NCBI GenBank assembly: GCA_030248215.1
Contig: JASANG010002449.1
Location: forward strand, 124,001-188,000
Source of the DNA: Enoplolaimus lenunculus
Taxonomy: Eukaryota > Nematoda > Enoplea > Enoplida > Thoracostomopsidae
DNA: 64,000 nucleotides
Direction: 5' to 3'
Part shown: in pieces, positions 10,713 to 21,463 of the stretch
Position numbering within the stretch: position 1 is the stretch's first letter
How the letters are laid out: every line of letters begins with the position of its first letter
Position numbers and translations under genes: made by a program
Notes under the pieces: model-generated
The model's database searches: none
The model's input: only the letters and a program-made list of their open reading frames with translations
What the model was told of the DNA's origin: nothing

Positions 10713-13080
10713 TCAAATTGGAATTTGAAACTCGCTTCGAATACTTTGCTTAACCAGTGGATACGTTGAACAATCAGTCACATCGCCGCTGAGTCTTGTT
10801 GTATTTGTCGCATGTGATGACAGTCTTGTTTCAGGATTGTTATTGATAATCGTTGCAGATGGCGTCCTCCCGTTTTCACACGCGTTATACTTGAGTTGAT
10901 CAGTTGACCCTCCGTTGGTTGTGTTATAAGTGCAGTGTTTAATTGAAGTAGCTCGGGGTTTAAAGTGTAAAAATGACTGAATCCGGGAGCATAGTTCAGC
11001 TCGAAATTGTTGACTCATTATGCAGTAGAGGACAAAATTGACACACGAGTTACACAACGACAATAGGTCAAGTACGTCGCCTAATGGTCTGTATACCGAT
11101 AGATGGAACCATTTTCCGAGCAATCCTGCAAGAAGGGTAAGAACACCTTGCGGTAGCTCGGTTAGCAAGAATATTGACATGATAGCAAGCAACATCAACG
11201 TTGTGTGGTCATTCGCTGATTGGTTGGGCGATTTTTCTCCGTTCGGACTCGCTGAAAGGTAGGTTTAGTAAGAATCAGGGCGCGTACCGACTGTGGACGC
11301 CTCGTTCATTCCAAATTCTGTTATCGTAATCTTTGTTTATAGACTTACCCGTCATTTAAAATTGAGGCTAAGTTTAGGCTTAGGCTTGAACAATGGCTTA
11401 GGGTAAAGCTCTATATAGAGGCTCAACCATAAAAAAATCGTTTTTCTAGGCTTTCAGATTCAAAAAATTTGAATTGTCTGTTATACTAGTGTGACATCTG
11501 CTGTTTATACCGCAATATCATATGATATTCCGGATATTGTCTGCGAGTATCATATGATATGTTCGAAAATGTCTGCAAAGTTGTGGTAAACTAGCTTGAT
11601 TGTCCTATAGAATGTCATGTGATACTAAATTTGAAATTTGAATAATTTGTACTTAGGAATATATTTTGGGAAAATTCAGCGAGAAACAAAAACGTAGAAG
11701 CTAATTCAACTTTCGAAATCATTTAATGCTGCATTATCTGACTTTTTACTGTTTTATTAGCGCACACAAATTTCATTGTCCTGCATAATATCATGTGATA
11801 TTTAGTAGAATTCGGAATATCCTATGTTATTGGCATTAATGTCTCGCAGTGTCATATGACAAATGACTATTTGTATACGATGATCGTTTGATATCTGCGA
11901 TTTGTAAGTCAATGTCATGTGACGTTCACATTTTGTCTACATAACCGCTATTCGGATCACAAAAATTTATGTTGACGTCAAGTCAACTTGGACAAAACGT
12001 GTTCCAAGCTGCCCCAGTTATAACGTGAACCCCGCATAAGCCTAAAAGCAAAAAACTTAGTCTAAAGCTTAAGCTGACTCTATTACAGCTCCGCAGAAAC
12101 ATGTTTCGGCCCTGTTCTATACATGGGCCGCAAAAAGTATACAAAGCAAACGTACTTTTGACTCGTTTTCGATGTTCTTTCGCTGCAACCAGTACATTGA
12201 GTAACAAAATCATAAAAATACTCAATACAACACACGGTCCAATTTTGAAGCAAAGGCCACCGACCCAAAAATTGACCAGTTGTAAAATGCACCCGTTCCA
12301 CCGTGACAAATACGAAAATCCCGTAATATAAACACTCCGAAAATCACAATTATGCGCTGTTACCTTTCTGTGTCTCATGGTCCGAAGTTGTGGCGCATAA
12401 ATAGCAAAGTTAGGCACGCACAATACGGCAACTGCAGCAATATTGAACGCAATGATAAGATAACATGCACGAAATGTGGTCCAACCTGCTGTAGTTGAAT
12501 TGTTAAGTCGACTTGCATGCGCCCGAATTTGCCGTTGTTTGCAATTAAAATTTGTTGCGCTACGAATCAATACCCAGCGATAAATTGCTAAACTGCAAGT
12601 TAACCATAAGCTTGCAGTATGAGCGAGTACACTGATATTTGCGTGAATCAAAGCAAAACGTATCCAGCCCAGGGTATTGATATTACTACGGCAAGGGTCG
12701 GACGCCGGGGTCAGCGTAAAATGAGTGACATAAATCGCATAAAACAACATTAATACTGAATCACAAGCTGCCACTGCAGTTAATAGCACGTTAACCGGAG
12801 TCAAAAGAGCTCTGCGAGTCAGAATGAGCATAAATACAAAGTTCGACGCAATTCCAAATATGCAAATTAACAAGCTTACCCAGCCGTGGATCGGAGAGTA
12901 AATTGAACGAAAGTTTACAATTGCAATGTACCATGCGGTATTTCGGTACCAGTAGGGATTGCTGTTGCTTGCAGTAATTATGCTCGTTGATGAGTTAGTT
13001 AGGTTTGAGTTGGATTCGCTGATACTAGACGTCGCGCAGCCGTACATATTAATGTTTCCCATGTTGAAATTTATTTTCAA
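10713..13080 (-). CDS. Rhodopsin-class peptide GPCR, FMRFamide/myosuppressin-receptor type
   Basis: Seen: exon 13080-12156 (donor GTACGT) and exon 11251-10713 (acceptor CTTTCAG), phases matching, giving 487 codons plus TGA. The N-terminus has NLT and NSS glycosylation sites. TM1 about 66-88 with N80, TM2 about 95-117 with D107, C130 paired with C245 in loop 2, TM3 about 140-170 ending IYRW instead of DRY, TM4 about 203-226, TM5 about 274-299, TM6 about 326-350 with FLLTELPQGV, TM7 about 364-386 with NSCVNFVLYC, NFVLY standing for NPxxY. The TELPQG and NSxxNFVLYC signatures are typical of invertebrate FMRFamide, myosuppressin and sex-peptide receptors. Plasma-membrane receptor for a neuropeptide is inferred; the ligand is unknown. 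The first Met was chosen; another at residue 7 is possible. The ~0.9-kb intron separates TM5 from TM6. Confidence 0.88.
11370..11418. mobile_element. Decayed family A core
   Basis: GAGGCTAAGTTTAGGCTTAGG followed by GGCTTAGGG in the GPCR intron; ends are missing. It may be the other half of the copy at 12021-12129, split by the palindrome cluster. Confidence 0.45.
11514..11926. repeat. Cluster of TCATRTGA near-palindromes in the GPCR intron
   Basis: Six related palindromes: AATATCATATGATATT at 11514, GTATCATATGATATG about 11547, AATGTCATGTGATACT at 11611, AATATCATGTGATATT at 11787, TGTCATATGACA at 11850 and AATGTCATGTGACGTT at 11911. The shared core TCAT(A/G)TGA contains an E-box. They may be internal units of a decayed foldback element or a regulatory cluster. 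Confidence 0.7.
12021..12129. mobile_element. Family A fragment beside the GPCR splice donor
   Basis: Right-hand half of a family A copy: CATAAGCCTAAAAGC, the TTAGTCTAAAGCTTAAGC block, CAGAAACATGTTTCGGCCC, and the end TCTATACATGGGCC. The end lies about 26 bp inside the intron from the donor at 12154-12155. The open frame of the exon runs on into it (residues CGPCIEQGRNMF). Confidence 0.8.
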
Positions 13081-13121
13081 TTTAAATCTAAATTGCTGGT
13101 TGTAAAATATTGGTTAAGTAT

Positions 13122-15414
13122 TCTGTTATATATCATAGTAGAATGACAAGTCTTAACATTACAATCAGTGAACTAAGTAAAAATTTTGAAAATGTATTAC
13201 GTAATTAGTTTGTACGTTTAAAGCAGGTTTTTATACAAGTTGCTTCTAAAATCTGTAAGCCTAAATTCGAGTAATGTGAGTTACTTTTAGGCCACGATTT
13301 TCAATTTTTGAAATGCTGAATAGAGCAAGAGTGTTTGAGTTCGGAGCAAAGCATTAAAATTGCTGAAGTGAGTTTAATTGAGGATACAGTTTTAAGATTT
13401 GTGCGATGGGACACCTGACGATGTTCACAAAAACGTCGAAAAAAATGGGGATTTGAAGATCCGACATAGCCTGATTGACAATCAAGACTAGAAAATTCAT
13501 AAACGACGGTTGTTGATTTCATATAGTCAGGGATTCTGTTCTTGAATAGAAATATCTGTGAAATTCTATTCCCTCCTTGAAATACTATTCCAACTGAATA
13601 TTGACATTTCCAAAATATTACTTTACGTAATTTGTGGAAACCTGACTTTAACCTGGCTGAATGGGAGCCGAAAAGAGTAGTTTAAGAACCAAATTTTTTG
13701 ACTATTAATTACTTCTTTTACATTTGAAGCTGAGTCGGAAGGTTTTAGTTTCGATGCTTTGACTGAAGTATGCCCTTGCGAGGCATGATTTTGAGTACTA
13801 CATCTACTATTAACTTGAGCGTTGCAGTTTCGTAAAGTATTGGGCGATGAGGTCGAGATGGTTGAGACACGCAAATTATGATTAGTTTGAGTCAAAAAAT
13901 TGTTAGATCTATTCTTTAAATAGTGATTTAGAGAAATAGGGAACACAGAGAACTTAAATTTCTTATGTAGAAAACCTAACATTGGTTTATTAACAATTTT
14001 AATAGGAAAATCATTTTTAATTAAAAGATTTCGTGAAAATTCCATATCCTGTTTGATGTTCCAGTGATTCGAACATATATATGGTTAAAAAGCGAAACAT
14101 CGAATTAAATTAGTTTTACATAGAAAAGATAATAACGCATCAAACTTTAGGATTTGATTAGAGTAAATTTTCTTTCGATATAAACCAGTGGAAAGTTATT
14201 CAGTCTCGAGAAATGAAAATTTCATGAAACGGTAAACTGTAATTATTTTCAAGTTTCATGGCAAATTTTATTTTAGGATGTAAACTTAAGATGAAAGTTG
14301 AAAGCAATTACTGTTTACAGTTTCTTACATTTTCATTTCTCGATACGCGGGAACTGGACAGCCTTCTACTGGTTTATATCGAAAGAAAGCGTACTCTAAT
14401 CAAATCCTAAAGCTTGATTCGTTAATATTATCTTTTCTATATAAAACTAATTTAATTCGATGTTTCGCTTTTTAGCCGTATGTTCGAATCACTGGAACAA
14501 CAAACAGGATATGGATTTTTAACGAAATCTTTTAATTTATAATGATTTTCCTATTAAAATTGTTAATAAACCAATGTTAGGTTTTCTACATAAGAAATTT
14601 AAGTTCTCTGTGTTCCTATTTCTCTAAATCATTTATTAAAGAATAGATCTAACAGCCTTTTGACTCAAACTAATCATAATTTGCGTGTCTCAACCATCTC
14701 GACCTCGTCGCCCAATACTTTAAGATGTAGTACTCAAAATCATGCCTCGCAATGGCATACTTCCAGTCAAAGCATCGAAACTACCACCTTCACACTCAGA
14801 TTCAAATGTAAAAGAGGTAATTTATAGTCAAAAAATTTGGTGCTTAAACTACTCTTTTCCGCTCCCATTCAGCCCGGTTAAGGTCAGATTTACACAAATT
14901 ACGTAAAGTAATATTTTGGAAATTTCAATATTTAGTTGGAATAGTATTTCAAGGAGGAAATAAAATTTCACAGATATTTTAATTCAAGGACAGAGGTCCT
15001 GACTATATGAAATCAACAACCGTCGTTTATGAATTTTCTAGTCTTGATTGTTAATCAGGCTATGTTGGCTCTTCAAATAGCCAACTTTTTGGACGTTTTA
15101 GTGGACATCTTCAGGTATCTCGTCGCAAAAATCTTAAACCAGCATCCTCAGCAAAACTCACTTCTGCAATTTTAACGCATTGCTCCGTACTCCAACGCTC
15201 ATGCTCCATTCAGCATTTCAAAATTTTAAAATCGTGGCCTAAAAGTAACTCACATTACTCAAATTTAGGCTTACAGATTTTAGAAGCAGCTTTTAAAAAA
15301 ACCTACTTTAAACGTACAAACTAATTAATACATTTTCAAAATTTTTACTTAGTTCGCTAATTATAATGTTTAGGATTGTCATTCTCCTATGACATTATTT
15401 TATATGTGATATAT
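13122..15414. repeat. 2.3-kb palindrome of two inverted Penelope-like fragments
   Basis: The left arm (13122 to about 14272) returns as its diverged inverse at about 14278-15414, the axis lying near 14275 with almost no spacer. Matching landmarks: TTACTTTTAGGCCACGATTT at 13281 against AAATCGTGGCCTAAAAGTAA at 15230, and CGAGAAATGAAAATTTCATG at 14207 against CATTTTCATTTCTCG at 14329. Each arm carries the end of a Penelope-like element, its 3' end facing outward. The arms differ at scattered positions, so the structure is not recent. Inverted terminal copies are known for Penelope elements. Confidence 0.85.
13301..14045 (-). pseudogene. Penelope-like element: end of reverse transcriptase and GIY-YIG domain (left arm)
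   Basis: Reading inward to outward on the minus strand, the frame has LLIKNDFPIKIVNKPMLGFL, like the C-terminal reverse-transcriptase segment of Penelope-like elements (pattern NxYPxxFIxxxIxxFL). After a low-complexity part comes VVYEFSSLDCQSGYVGSS with RRFCEHRQVSHRT, the GIY-YIG endonuclease signature. The right arm (about 14520-15215, plus strand) carries the same parts in worse condition. The element is a broken, 5'-truncated relic. Most of the reverse transcriptase is absent. Confidence 0.75.
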
Positions 15415-15821
15415 CAGGGTTCAACAGGAATTCCTATTCCGGCCTGAATTCGTGCAAAATTCAGTTTCTGGTCCTGTGCCTGTTCCTGCATTCAAAGATG
15501 CAGGAACCGGAATCTTTACTGTTTTGTGGCAAATTATGCCTAATCATATAAAAATATTAGAAACTTTGCCTTCAAAATTATTATTTCGAAATGAGTGTTT
15601 TTCCAATAACTTCAATTATGTTAATAGCCTGTTTCAATTGTGTTTTCGCAAAACTTGATAACGAAATAGCTGAAAATGCGCATAAGCCATTTTTTGGCAG
15701 GTTTTCTAAAAAGTCCCACAGTAAATTCGGTGACGAAATTTATTCCAAATTCCGGTTCCTGTTTCTGTTCCAGTTCCTGCAAAGCAATTCAATTCTTGTT
15801 CCTGTTCGTGTTAGAACCCTG
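15415..15821. mobile_element. Family B element (hAT-like), abutting the palindrome
   Basis: Begins CAGGGTTCAACAGGAATTCC and ends GTTAGAACCCTG. Subterminal zones carry GGTCCTGTGCCTGTTCCTGC-type runs, echoing the GGTTCCGG runs of other copies. It starts where the palindrome stops. No clear target duplication. Confidence 0.75.
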
Positions 15822-16132
15822 AATTCTACATGTAACTACATATATACACACAAATATATTTGTTCAAGTACACAAAATTAAGGAAACTGCTTCAAATTGC
15901 AAAGCTTTCACTGGTATTGCAAGTACAGCCGTGTACGACTACAACTTTCGGGGAGCTATAATTATTACCCTTATGGATATAACTTTGATTGATACCTGAA
16001 TTCATGGAAATGTTTAATTAATGGATGTTCTATTCGAAATGTTTACAAATACATTTGCTTCTGATTTTCAAAACACAATTTCATAATGTTTTATTGCACG
16101 CATTTGCAATACAAAATCTTTTCTAGACGTTC
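15822..16132. other. Unassigned AT-rich DNA
   Basis: No gene, repeat family or RNA recognised. Confidence 0.4.
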
Positions 16133-16289
16133 GAGCCCGTAGCTGAAGGGGGGGCCAAGGGGCTCAGGCCCCCTGGATAAATTTTGTTCCCCGTGAAAAA
16201 TTTTCAACGTTGCTTGCAACCATAGAAAACTCTAGCAACTCATTCTTTAGAAATTTTTTAGCCCTCCTAGCAAGGTGAGCTGACTACAC
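16133..16289. mobile_element. Family F element
   Basis: Begins GAGCCCGTAGCTGAAGGGGG and ends GCAAGGTGAGCTGACTACAC. The middle has the family phrases AATTTTCAACGTTGCTTGCAA and TTTTTTAGCCCTCCTAGC. Non-coding, about 157 bp. Confidence 0.8.
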
Positions 16290-16307
16290 GCCTGTAGACG
16301 ATAGAGC

Positions 16308-16400
16308 GCCATTAGGTTCGAGCATCAAGTTCGCACAACTGAGTAACATTGGCAAAGCGCTTCCATGCCAAGAGGATGGCAGTTTCAAAGCTTGACACCA
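16308..16400 (+). repeat. Decayed tRNA-like repeat
   Basis: Runs parallel to the tRNA-like part at 24320-24400: TTCGAGCATCAAGTTCGCAC, AACTGAGTAAC (box-A position) and GATGGCAGTTTCAAAGC (box-B position). Too diverged to be an active Pol III unit. Confidence 0.45.
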
Positions 16401-17260
16401 AATTTGAGATGAAATTGAAACTAATCATGCCGCAAAACATTAAATAAGCGACCACATCATGTCCTGATTAATAGTCACATTGTTTTGTGCATCATTAGCA
16501 TCAAAACGATGTGAACCCAAATATGATATTTTTCACGGAACAAAATATATGCTTTTTAAGTGAATGTTACAATGTCTGCTGTTGTTTTTTTAGAATGGAA
16601 ATCCCTTCGTTTTAATTTGCCAATTCATTTTCTGCATGGAAGTGTTATATTCAAGTCGTAAATTTGAAACTATAATCAAGCCCAACTGGTAGTTTCGATC
16701 TGGAAAGCTGATGAAACGAACTGCCCTCGTTCATTTTTTACGTAACTGAACTCGGTTCATAGAAAAAATATGCCCGGTGCCACAGGTTAAACCTTCCCTC
16801 AAACAGCATTGTTCCTTGGAGAAATTTGGCCTGAACGAAATAATAACAGCCAATGTTACTTTTAGAGGCGTACCTTTATAGTAAGCAAGCGTATTTCTAA
16901 TAATCCTGAGCTTCAGTGTAAAGATAAGCCAAAACTAGCCTAACTAAGCGATTTTCGACTTAAAACATTCACAGTGCTGGAACAGAACCTAAATTACGAC
17001 TCGTGGGCAAATAGGCAATATCATAGCTACTGAAAATTTGCATATGCGGTATTAGGCATTTCAAAGGTAAATTAAGCTAAAATCCAATCATGATTTCTGA
17101 ATTTGTTTTTCACATGGCCTCGAGCCTGTTTCTTATAAAGCACCGTTGTGTGTTTACGTCGTTATTATAATTATGTATTGAATGCAAGATTTATAATATA
17201 CCAGAATGAGTAAGTAATATGTTGTGTCCTAAACAATATAACCATTCGAAACATTATTAC
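16401..17260. other. Unassigned DNA with a family A fragment
   Basis: CCAATGTTACTTTTAGAGGC at about 16851 is the left end of the second family A subtype, followed by decayed GCCTAAC-type units to about 16950. Nothing else recognised. Confidence 0.5.
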
Positions 17261-17261
17261 C

Positions 17262-17480
17262 ATGGCCTGATGGTCAAGCACAGCGGTGTTTTTTTTCCGG
17301 AAAAAATTTTAACAGGAAAAAAATTGGATTTTTTTCCATTTTTTACCGGAAAAAATGGAAAAAATGAAAAAAAAAACATTTTTTCCGGTAATGTTTTTCC
17401 GGCCACCAACCCTGGTCAAGTGGGTTAGGCGATACGCTGTAAATCCTATGGAGATGGGTTCACCCTGGACTGTTTATCTG
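17262..17480 (+). repeat. tRNA-derived repeat split by a hAT-like insertion
   Basis: ATGGCCTGATGGTCAAG and, after an insertion, GTCAAGTGGGTTAGGCGATA then AGATGGGTTCACCCTGG form a tRNA-like A box and B box (compare TGGTCAAGTGG...GGTTC of serine/leucine-type tRNAs). It looks like a SINE head, not a working tRNA gene, since the acceptor stem does not close. Confidence 0.55.
17281..17414. mobile_element. Short hAT-like element inserted in the tRNA-like repeat
   Basis: 134 bp starting CAGCGGTG and ending CACCAACCCTG, with TTTTTCCGGAAAAAAT-type inverted stretches inside. It is flanked by GTCAAGCA and GTCAAGTG, an 8-bp duplication with two differences, as expected for hAT elements (CAG...CTG ends, 8-bp duplication). 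Confidence 0.75.
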
Positions 17481-18343
17481 GAGCACGTGTGACATTTCTG
17501 ATTGAGCTTACATTTATTTCAAATATCTAATTCTATGACCTCAAAAAGTCTTACGCAAATAATTGAATGAGTGTGACGAACAAAAATAATGAATAAACAG
17601 CAACAACTCATATTTGAGACAGAAAATTTGCACGCACAAAGTTAATTTTTCATTTTGCTAATGCTAAATGCATGAAGATACACTTGATTTTAACGTCTGG
17701 CAATAGAGTAAGACAAAAAACTTTATGGTTCCAATAACAGCAACTGAAAATATATCTTTCTAATGAACTTCTGTATTGATGAGCTACATACAGGTCCGTT
17801 AAACAGCTCGCCTTGTAAGGAGGCTAAATTTTTTTTGAATCGCATACAAGGGTTTTCAATGACTTACAAGCAAGATTAAAAATTTTCTAGGGAAGCGAAG
17901 TTTTACAATGAAGAGATGAACCACCCTCTCCTTGCCCACCTCAGCTAGACAAAACCACTACAGTTATTTTATAAACACCGCATTGATATGTTAAAGAATG
18001 GTTTCGATCATAATCTAAATTGGTCGCCAGGAGCATTTTGAACTGAGTATTTCAAGCTTCACTTCTAAAACATATCTACATTAATTTTTCAGCACCCCTA
18101 TATCAAAAACAATAATTTAAAAGTGTTTCATTGAGCCAGGTGATTTTGTTAATAAGAATCATGGAAGCAAAATATTTTGTGATGGAACGGCAAAAGGTCA
18201 CGCGTTATATGGGATCAAAATAACATGACATTAGAATATCATTAGACACCGAGTTTTATAGTTTAAATACGAAGCTTGAAAAATAAAAACTATTTCAAAG
18301 AAAATTGGGGATTTTAAGTTATTATATCGCTCGAACTTTTAAT
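17481..18343. other. Unassigned DNA with a reversed family F fragment
   Basis: 17790-17900 reads CAGGTCCGTTAAACAGCTC, GCCTTGTAAGGAGGC and GACTTACAAGCAAG, a family F copy in the other direction. No gene recognised in the rest. Confidence 0.5.
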
Positions 18344-18351
18344 ATTCAAAC

Positions 18352-18710
18352 AAGGGTGCAACCGGAATTCCGGTTCCGGTAGCGAAATTCGGTATTTTGC
18401 ACTATCCGGTTCCGGTAATAAATCCGGTATTTTTTCACCGAAATTTTCCGGTGTTTTTGGTATTGAAAATTTTTCTCATTCGGAAATTTAAGAAAAATTT
18501 TCGTATTATTCTAACTTATATTTCGTTTCCCGCTCATGCATTTGTTTCAAGATTTTGGCATTCTAAATAATGTGCTTGTGCCATTTAAAGCGCTAAAATA
18601 TCGTTAAACATAAATTTCTCGACAACAAAGTATATTTTGTTTTCCGGTTCCGGTATTCTTTTAACTTTCCGGTTCTGGTTCCGGTATTATAAAATTCCGA
18701 TTGCACCCTG
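18352..18710. mobile_element. Family B element with exact 8-bp duplication
   Basis: 359 bp from AAGGGTGCAACCGGAATTCC to GATTGCACCCTG, its inverse. It is flanked by identical ATTCAAAC at 18344-18351 and 18711-18718. Subterminal CCGGTTCCGGTA runs fill both ends. Eight-bp duplication and CAGGG-type ends place it with hAT. No transposase. Confidence 0.92.
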
Positions 18711-18718
18711 ATTCAAAC

Positions 18719-19344
18719 ATCACTGGGCCCGAACTATGAATATTCATTGTTGTGTCTATAGGTCAACTTCGTCACTAAGTAAAACATTTAGCACTGGCAT
18801 TCGCCACAGCTCAAGTGTAAGATCAACACAATTAATTAAAAGTTTGGTAAACATTGCAGTGAATTAGAAATCTCACAGGTAAAATTTAATTGTACGTGGA
18901 AGTGCAATTAACCGAAATCGCTCGTCGTAAACAAAGATATGCGTCTAAGATTTGCGCAGTGACACTTTTGAGACCTAATTAAAAGTCTGACTTGCGTGAA
19001 ATTAGGCAACACTGTCCGGTGGCGTATCTAAAACTTTATGACAGGGACCGGCAGATAATACTGAAAACAAATCAAATGAGTGAAACGAGCGAAAAAACTG
19101 CCTACTATTTCGAACTTTTCAAGTTTATCAGATAGAACATAAAAACCGAAATATATACCGATATGGTAACTTAAATAATTTGAGAGCGGATGCGTTTAGT
19201 TTAATGCTTAAGACAAGAGAGTACCACTGGGTACATTTTGTGTACGAAAAACATACTCAGAATGCGTTGCAATTTTGAGCAATCAACATTGGCATGGAGG
19301 GTAAAAATTCGTTTACCGATGAAGATTTTCACGTGTACTTGTGG
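18719..19344. other. Unassigned DNA
   Basis: No gene, RNA or repeat recognised. Confidence 0.4.
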
Positions 19345-19529
19345 ATGTTAAGATCAACGGCGGACAATTTTTCCGGGGACTTTAACAGAATACGTTTAAG
19401 CTTTAGAGTATTTTTTGGTTTTGACTTAGGCTTCATAGCTATACGCCTATCGTAACGCTTAGGTTTAAGCTTAGGCATAGAGATATACGTAAAGTACTGT
19501 TGCGGTCCTATGCTTTACATTGACCGAGT
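19345..19529. mobile_element. Family A element, diverged
   Basis: GTTAAGATCAACGGCGGACA, then TTTAAGCTTTAGAGTATTTT and several TTAGGC-like units, ending ATGCTTTACATTGACC. A further decayed core lies at about 19575-19660. Confidence 0.7.
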
Positions 19530-19660
19530 TCTCTAATCTCTTATTGACTATACCATCATCAATATAATTTTGTAGAAACATTTAAGCTTAGGGTAGTTTT
19601 AGGAAAAGACTTTTATACCCGGGCATAAGCTTTCGTCTAAGCCTGATCTTAAAAATAAGT

Positions 19661-20521
19661 CTCCATACTAAATGGAGGGTAAAAGGTGGGACAGCCTAAT
19701 TATTTTGTTCCAATTTATCTGTTTGAAATTTACTGAAACTACGCCAAAGAAATTTTTGTTAAGAAACTCGTTAGCTTATATTACTCTGGTTCGTTTCGGT
19801 ACCCAGATGGTGTTGTGATTGAATATTGTAAATATAATTAATTAATCATTATATATACATGTAACGCGGCAGTAAACGCAAATTCTATAACGCGTTCAAA
19901 TCTTGTTCAGTACGGAACCTGAGGGCGAATAAATTTAACTGATATAAAGAGTAAGTAAACCGCAATATTAAACACGATGATGTAGTGGACTGCACACAAC
20001 AACAAGGGTTCACCAGGAAATTGGGGCGGTAATTCGTTAAAACTTCTTAAATTGGGCGTTTTTTAAATTTCATTGGCAGATCATACCCCTAGATTAAATA
20101 AAAAACGAATTCCTCAACTTTGCCCAATACGGGCCCGCAATGGGCCAGGTGGGTCCTCAGCTCTAATTTGTACGCGCCTCCTAAAAGTTTTTAGCTGACT
20201 AGCAAGGTGAGCTGATACGGGCTTGGTCCAATATCGGCTCAGATAGAAATTGCCTAGCCTAGGCTTGTTCGAGGTACGTCACTGCAATAATACAACTGAA
20301 ATACCAAAATTGGATTGGTAGCAGTCACAAACTATTAAAGCAGTGTTATGCAAAATTTTTGTCAACGTTTTGAATTTCATTGCATTTTGTTTTCAATTTT
20401 GAGTTTTTATATATTAACCGTTTTCTCACGTGAATATTTTTCATTTCATCTGAGACGTACATTTGTGCTAGGATTCGAACGTCGGAGACTGGATTGCCAG
20501 ACGGTAATCATTGCCAGTCAA
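19661..20521. other. Unassigned DNA with family F end
   Basis: CTGACTAGCAAGGTGAGCTG at about 20210 is the right end of a family F copy. An open frame at 20348-20611 runs into the next element and is not considered a gene. Confidence 0.45.
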
Positions 20522-20884
20522 CACGGTGCAACAGGAAGTAAAAATACCGGAACCGGAGTTCAGCAAAACTTGCTGGAGGCTAAGGTAAAGCCAGCGATCA
20601 AGCGAAACTAGGTGGTTAAAATGTTTAATTCGGTAATTTTAGCTAATATCTAGAATGGTAATCTCTTGCTGAATCGTTTGGTTTTACCCTTATTTTTACA
20701 AAATCTAGGCAATTTTTTCCTAAAAATTGTGCCGAAAGTTAAAACAAAACGCGCGAAACAGATAAAGTTTGTAAAACTTTCACAACCCTTTACTACTAAA
20801 ATTACCGCAACTTCCGCCAAAATTGTACCGAAGCCGGAGGTCGATTTCTGCCGGGGCCGGAAGCAGACCTCCGGTTATACGCTG
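20522..20884. mobile_element. Family B element
   Basis: Begins CACGGTGCAACAGGAAG and ends TCCGGTTATACGCTG. Flanks CCAGTCAA (20514-20521) and CTACTCAA (20885-20892) agree at six of eight positions. Internal CCGGAGG/GGCCGGAAG units. Confidence 0.75.
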
Positions 20885-21215
20885 CTACTCAACTATAGAA
20901 CCTTAACACTCGATCCATATGGTCTCTCGCGTTTTAATGGAGACTAAATACGATTGCGACAGGTGACAATGTCGTTTCATCGTGTATGCTTTTATCATTT
21001 AAAGTTCCATAAATTAAAATTTTGTGCCTGAAAACAAAAATCCTCTGATAAATCATTAGTATCGACCTCCGGTAAATCCCAAATGTTTAGAGGATTTTTG
21101 TATTTCAAAGTCTCCGAACTCATTTATAGTTCACAAAAGATTATATAGAGAAAAATGATAGCAAGATTGTCTGGGCAGCAATCAATCTTTTAAATGAGAG
21201 ACTAGTGTAACTGCA

Positions 21216-21264
21216 ATGATAATAATAATAATAATAATGATAATAATAATAATAATAATGATAA

Positions 21265-21316
<52 letters not shown>

Positions 21317-21320
21317 TATA
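21216..21320. repeat. (AAT)n microsatellite
   Basis: AATAATAAT-type array broken by a few GATAAT variants. The open frame of isoleucines read through it is an artefact. Confidence 0.9.
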
Positions 21321-21333
21321 ATTATAACAACAA

Positions 21334-21463
21334 TGGCATGTAAAGATCAGGGGCAGAACGTTATTCTGTGGGACTTTAACGTAAACCTAAGGTTTAGACG
21401 ATTTTTTTTGCTTGGCTTAGGTTTAGGCTTAGGCTTACGCTAGGAATATGCTCATTCTTACGC
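21334..21463. mobile_element. Family A element, right side truncated
   Basis: GGCATGTAAAGATCAGGGGC, GTTATTCTGTGGGAC, then TTTGCTTGGCTTAGG and TTAGGC units. The far end is missing. It starts about 13 bp beyond the microsatellite. Confidence 0.8.

Noticed and set aside
12364-12364. Splice donor GTAACA after residue 239 of the GPCR
   Set aside because: Using it would remove TM5; the frame continues through the loop-2 cysteine and TM5 to the donor at 12155, which matches the phase of the next exon.
21216-21443. Isoleucine-rich small membrane protein
   Set aside because: Product of an AAT microsatellite and a family A copy.
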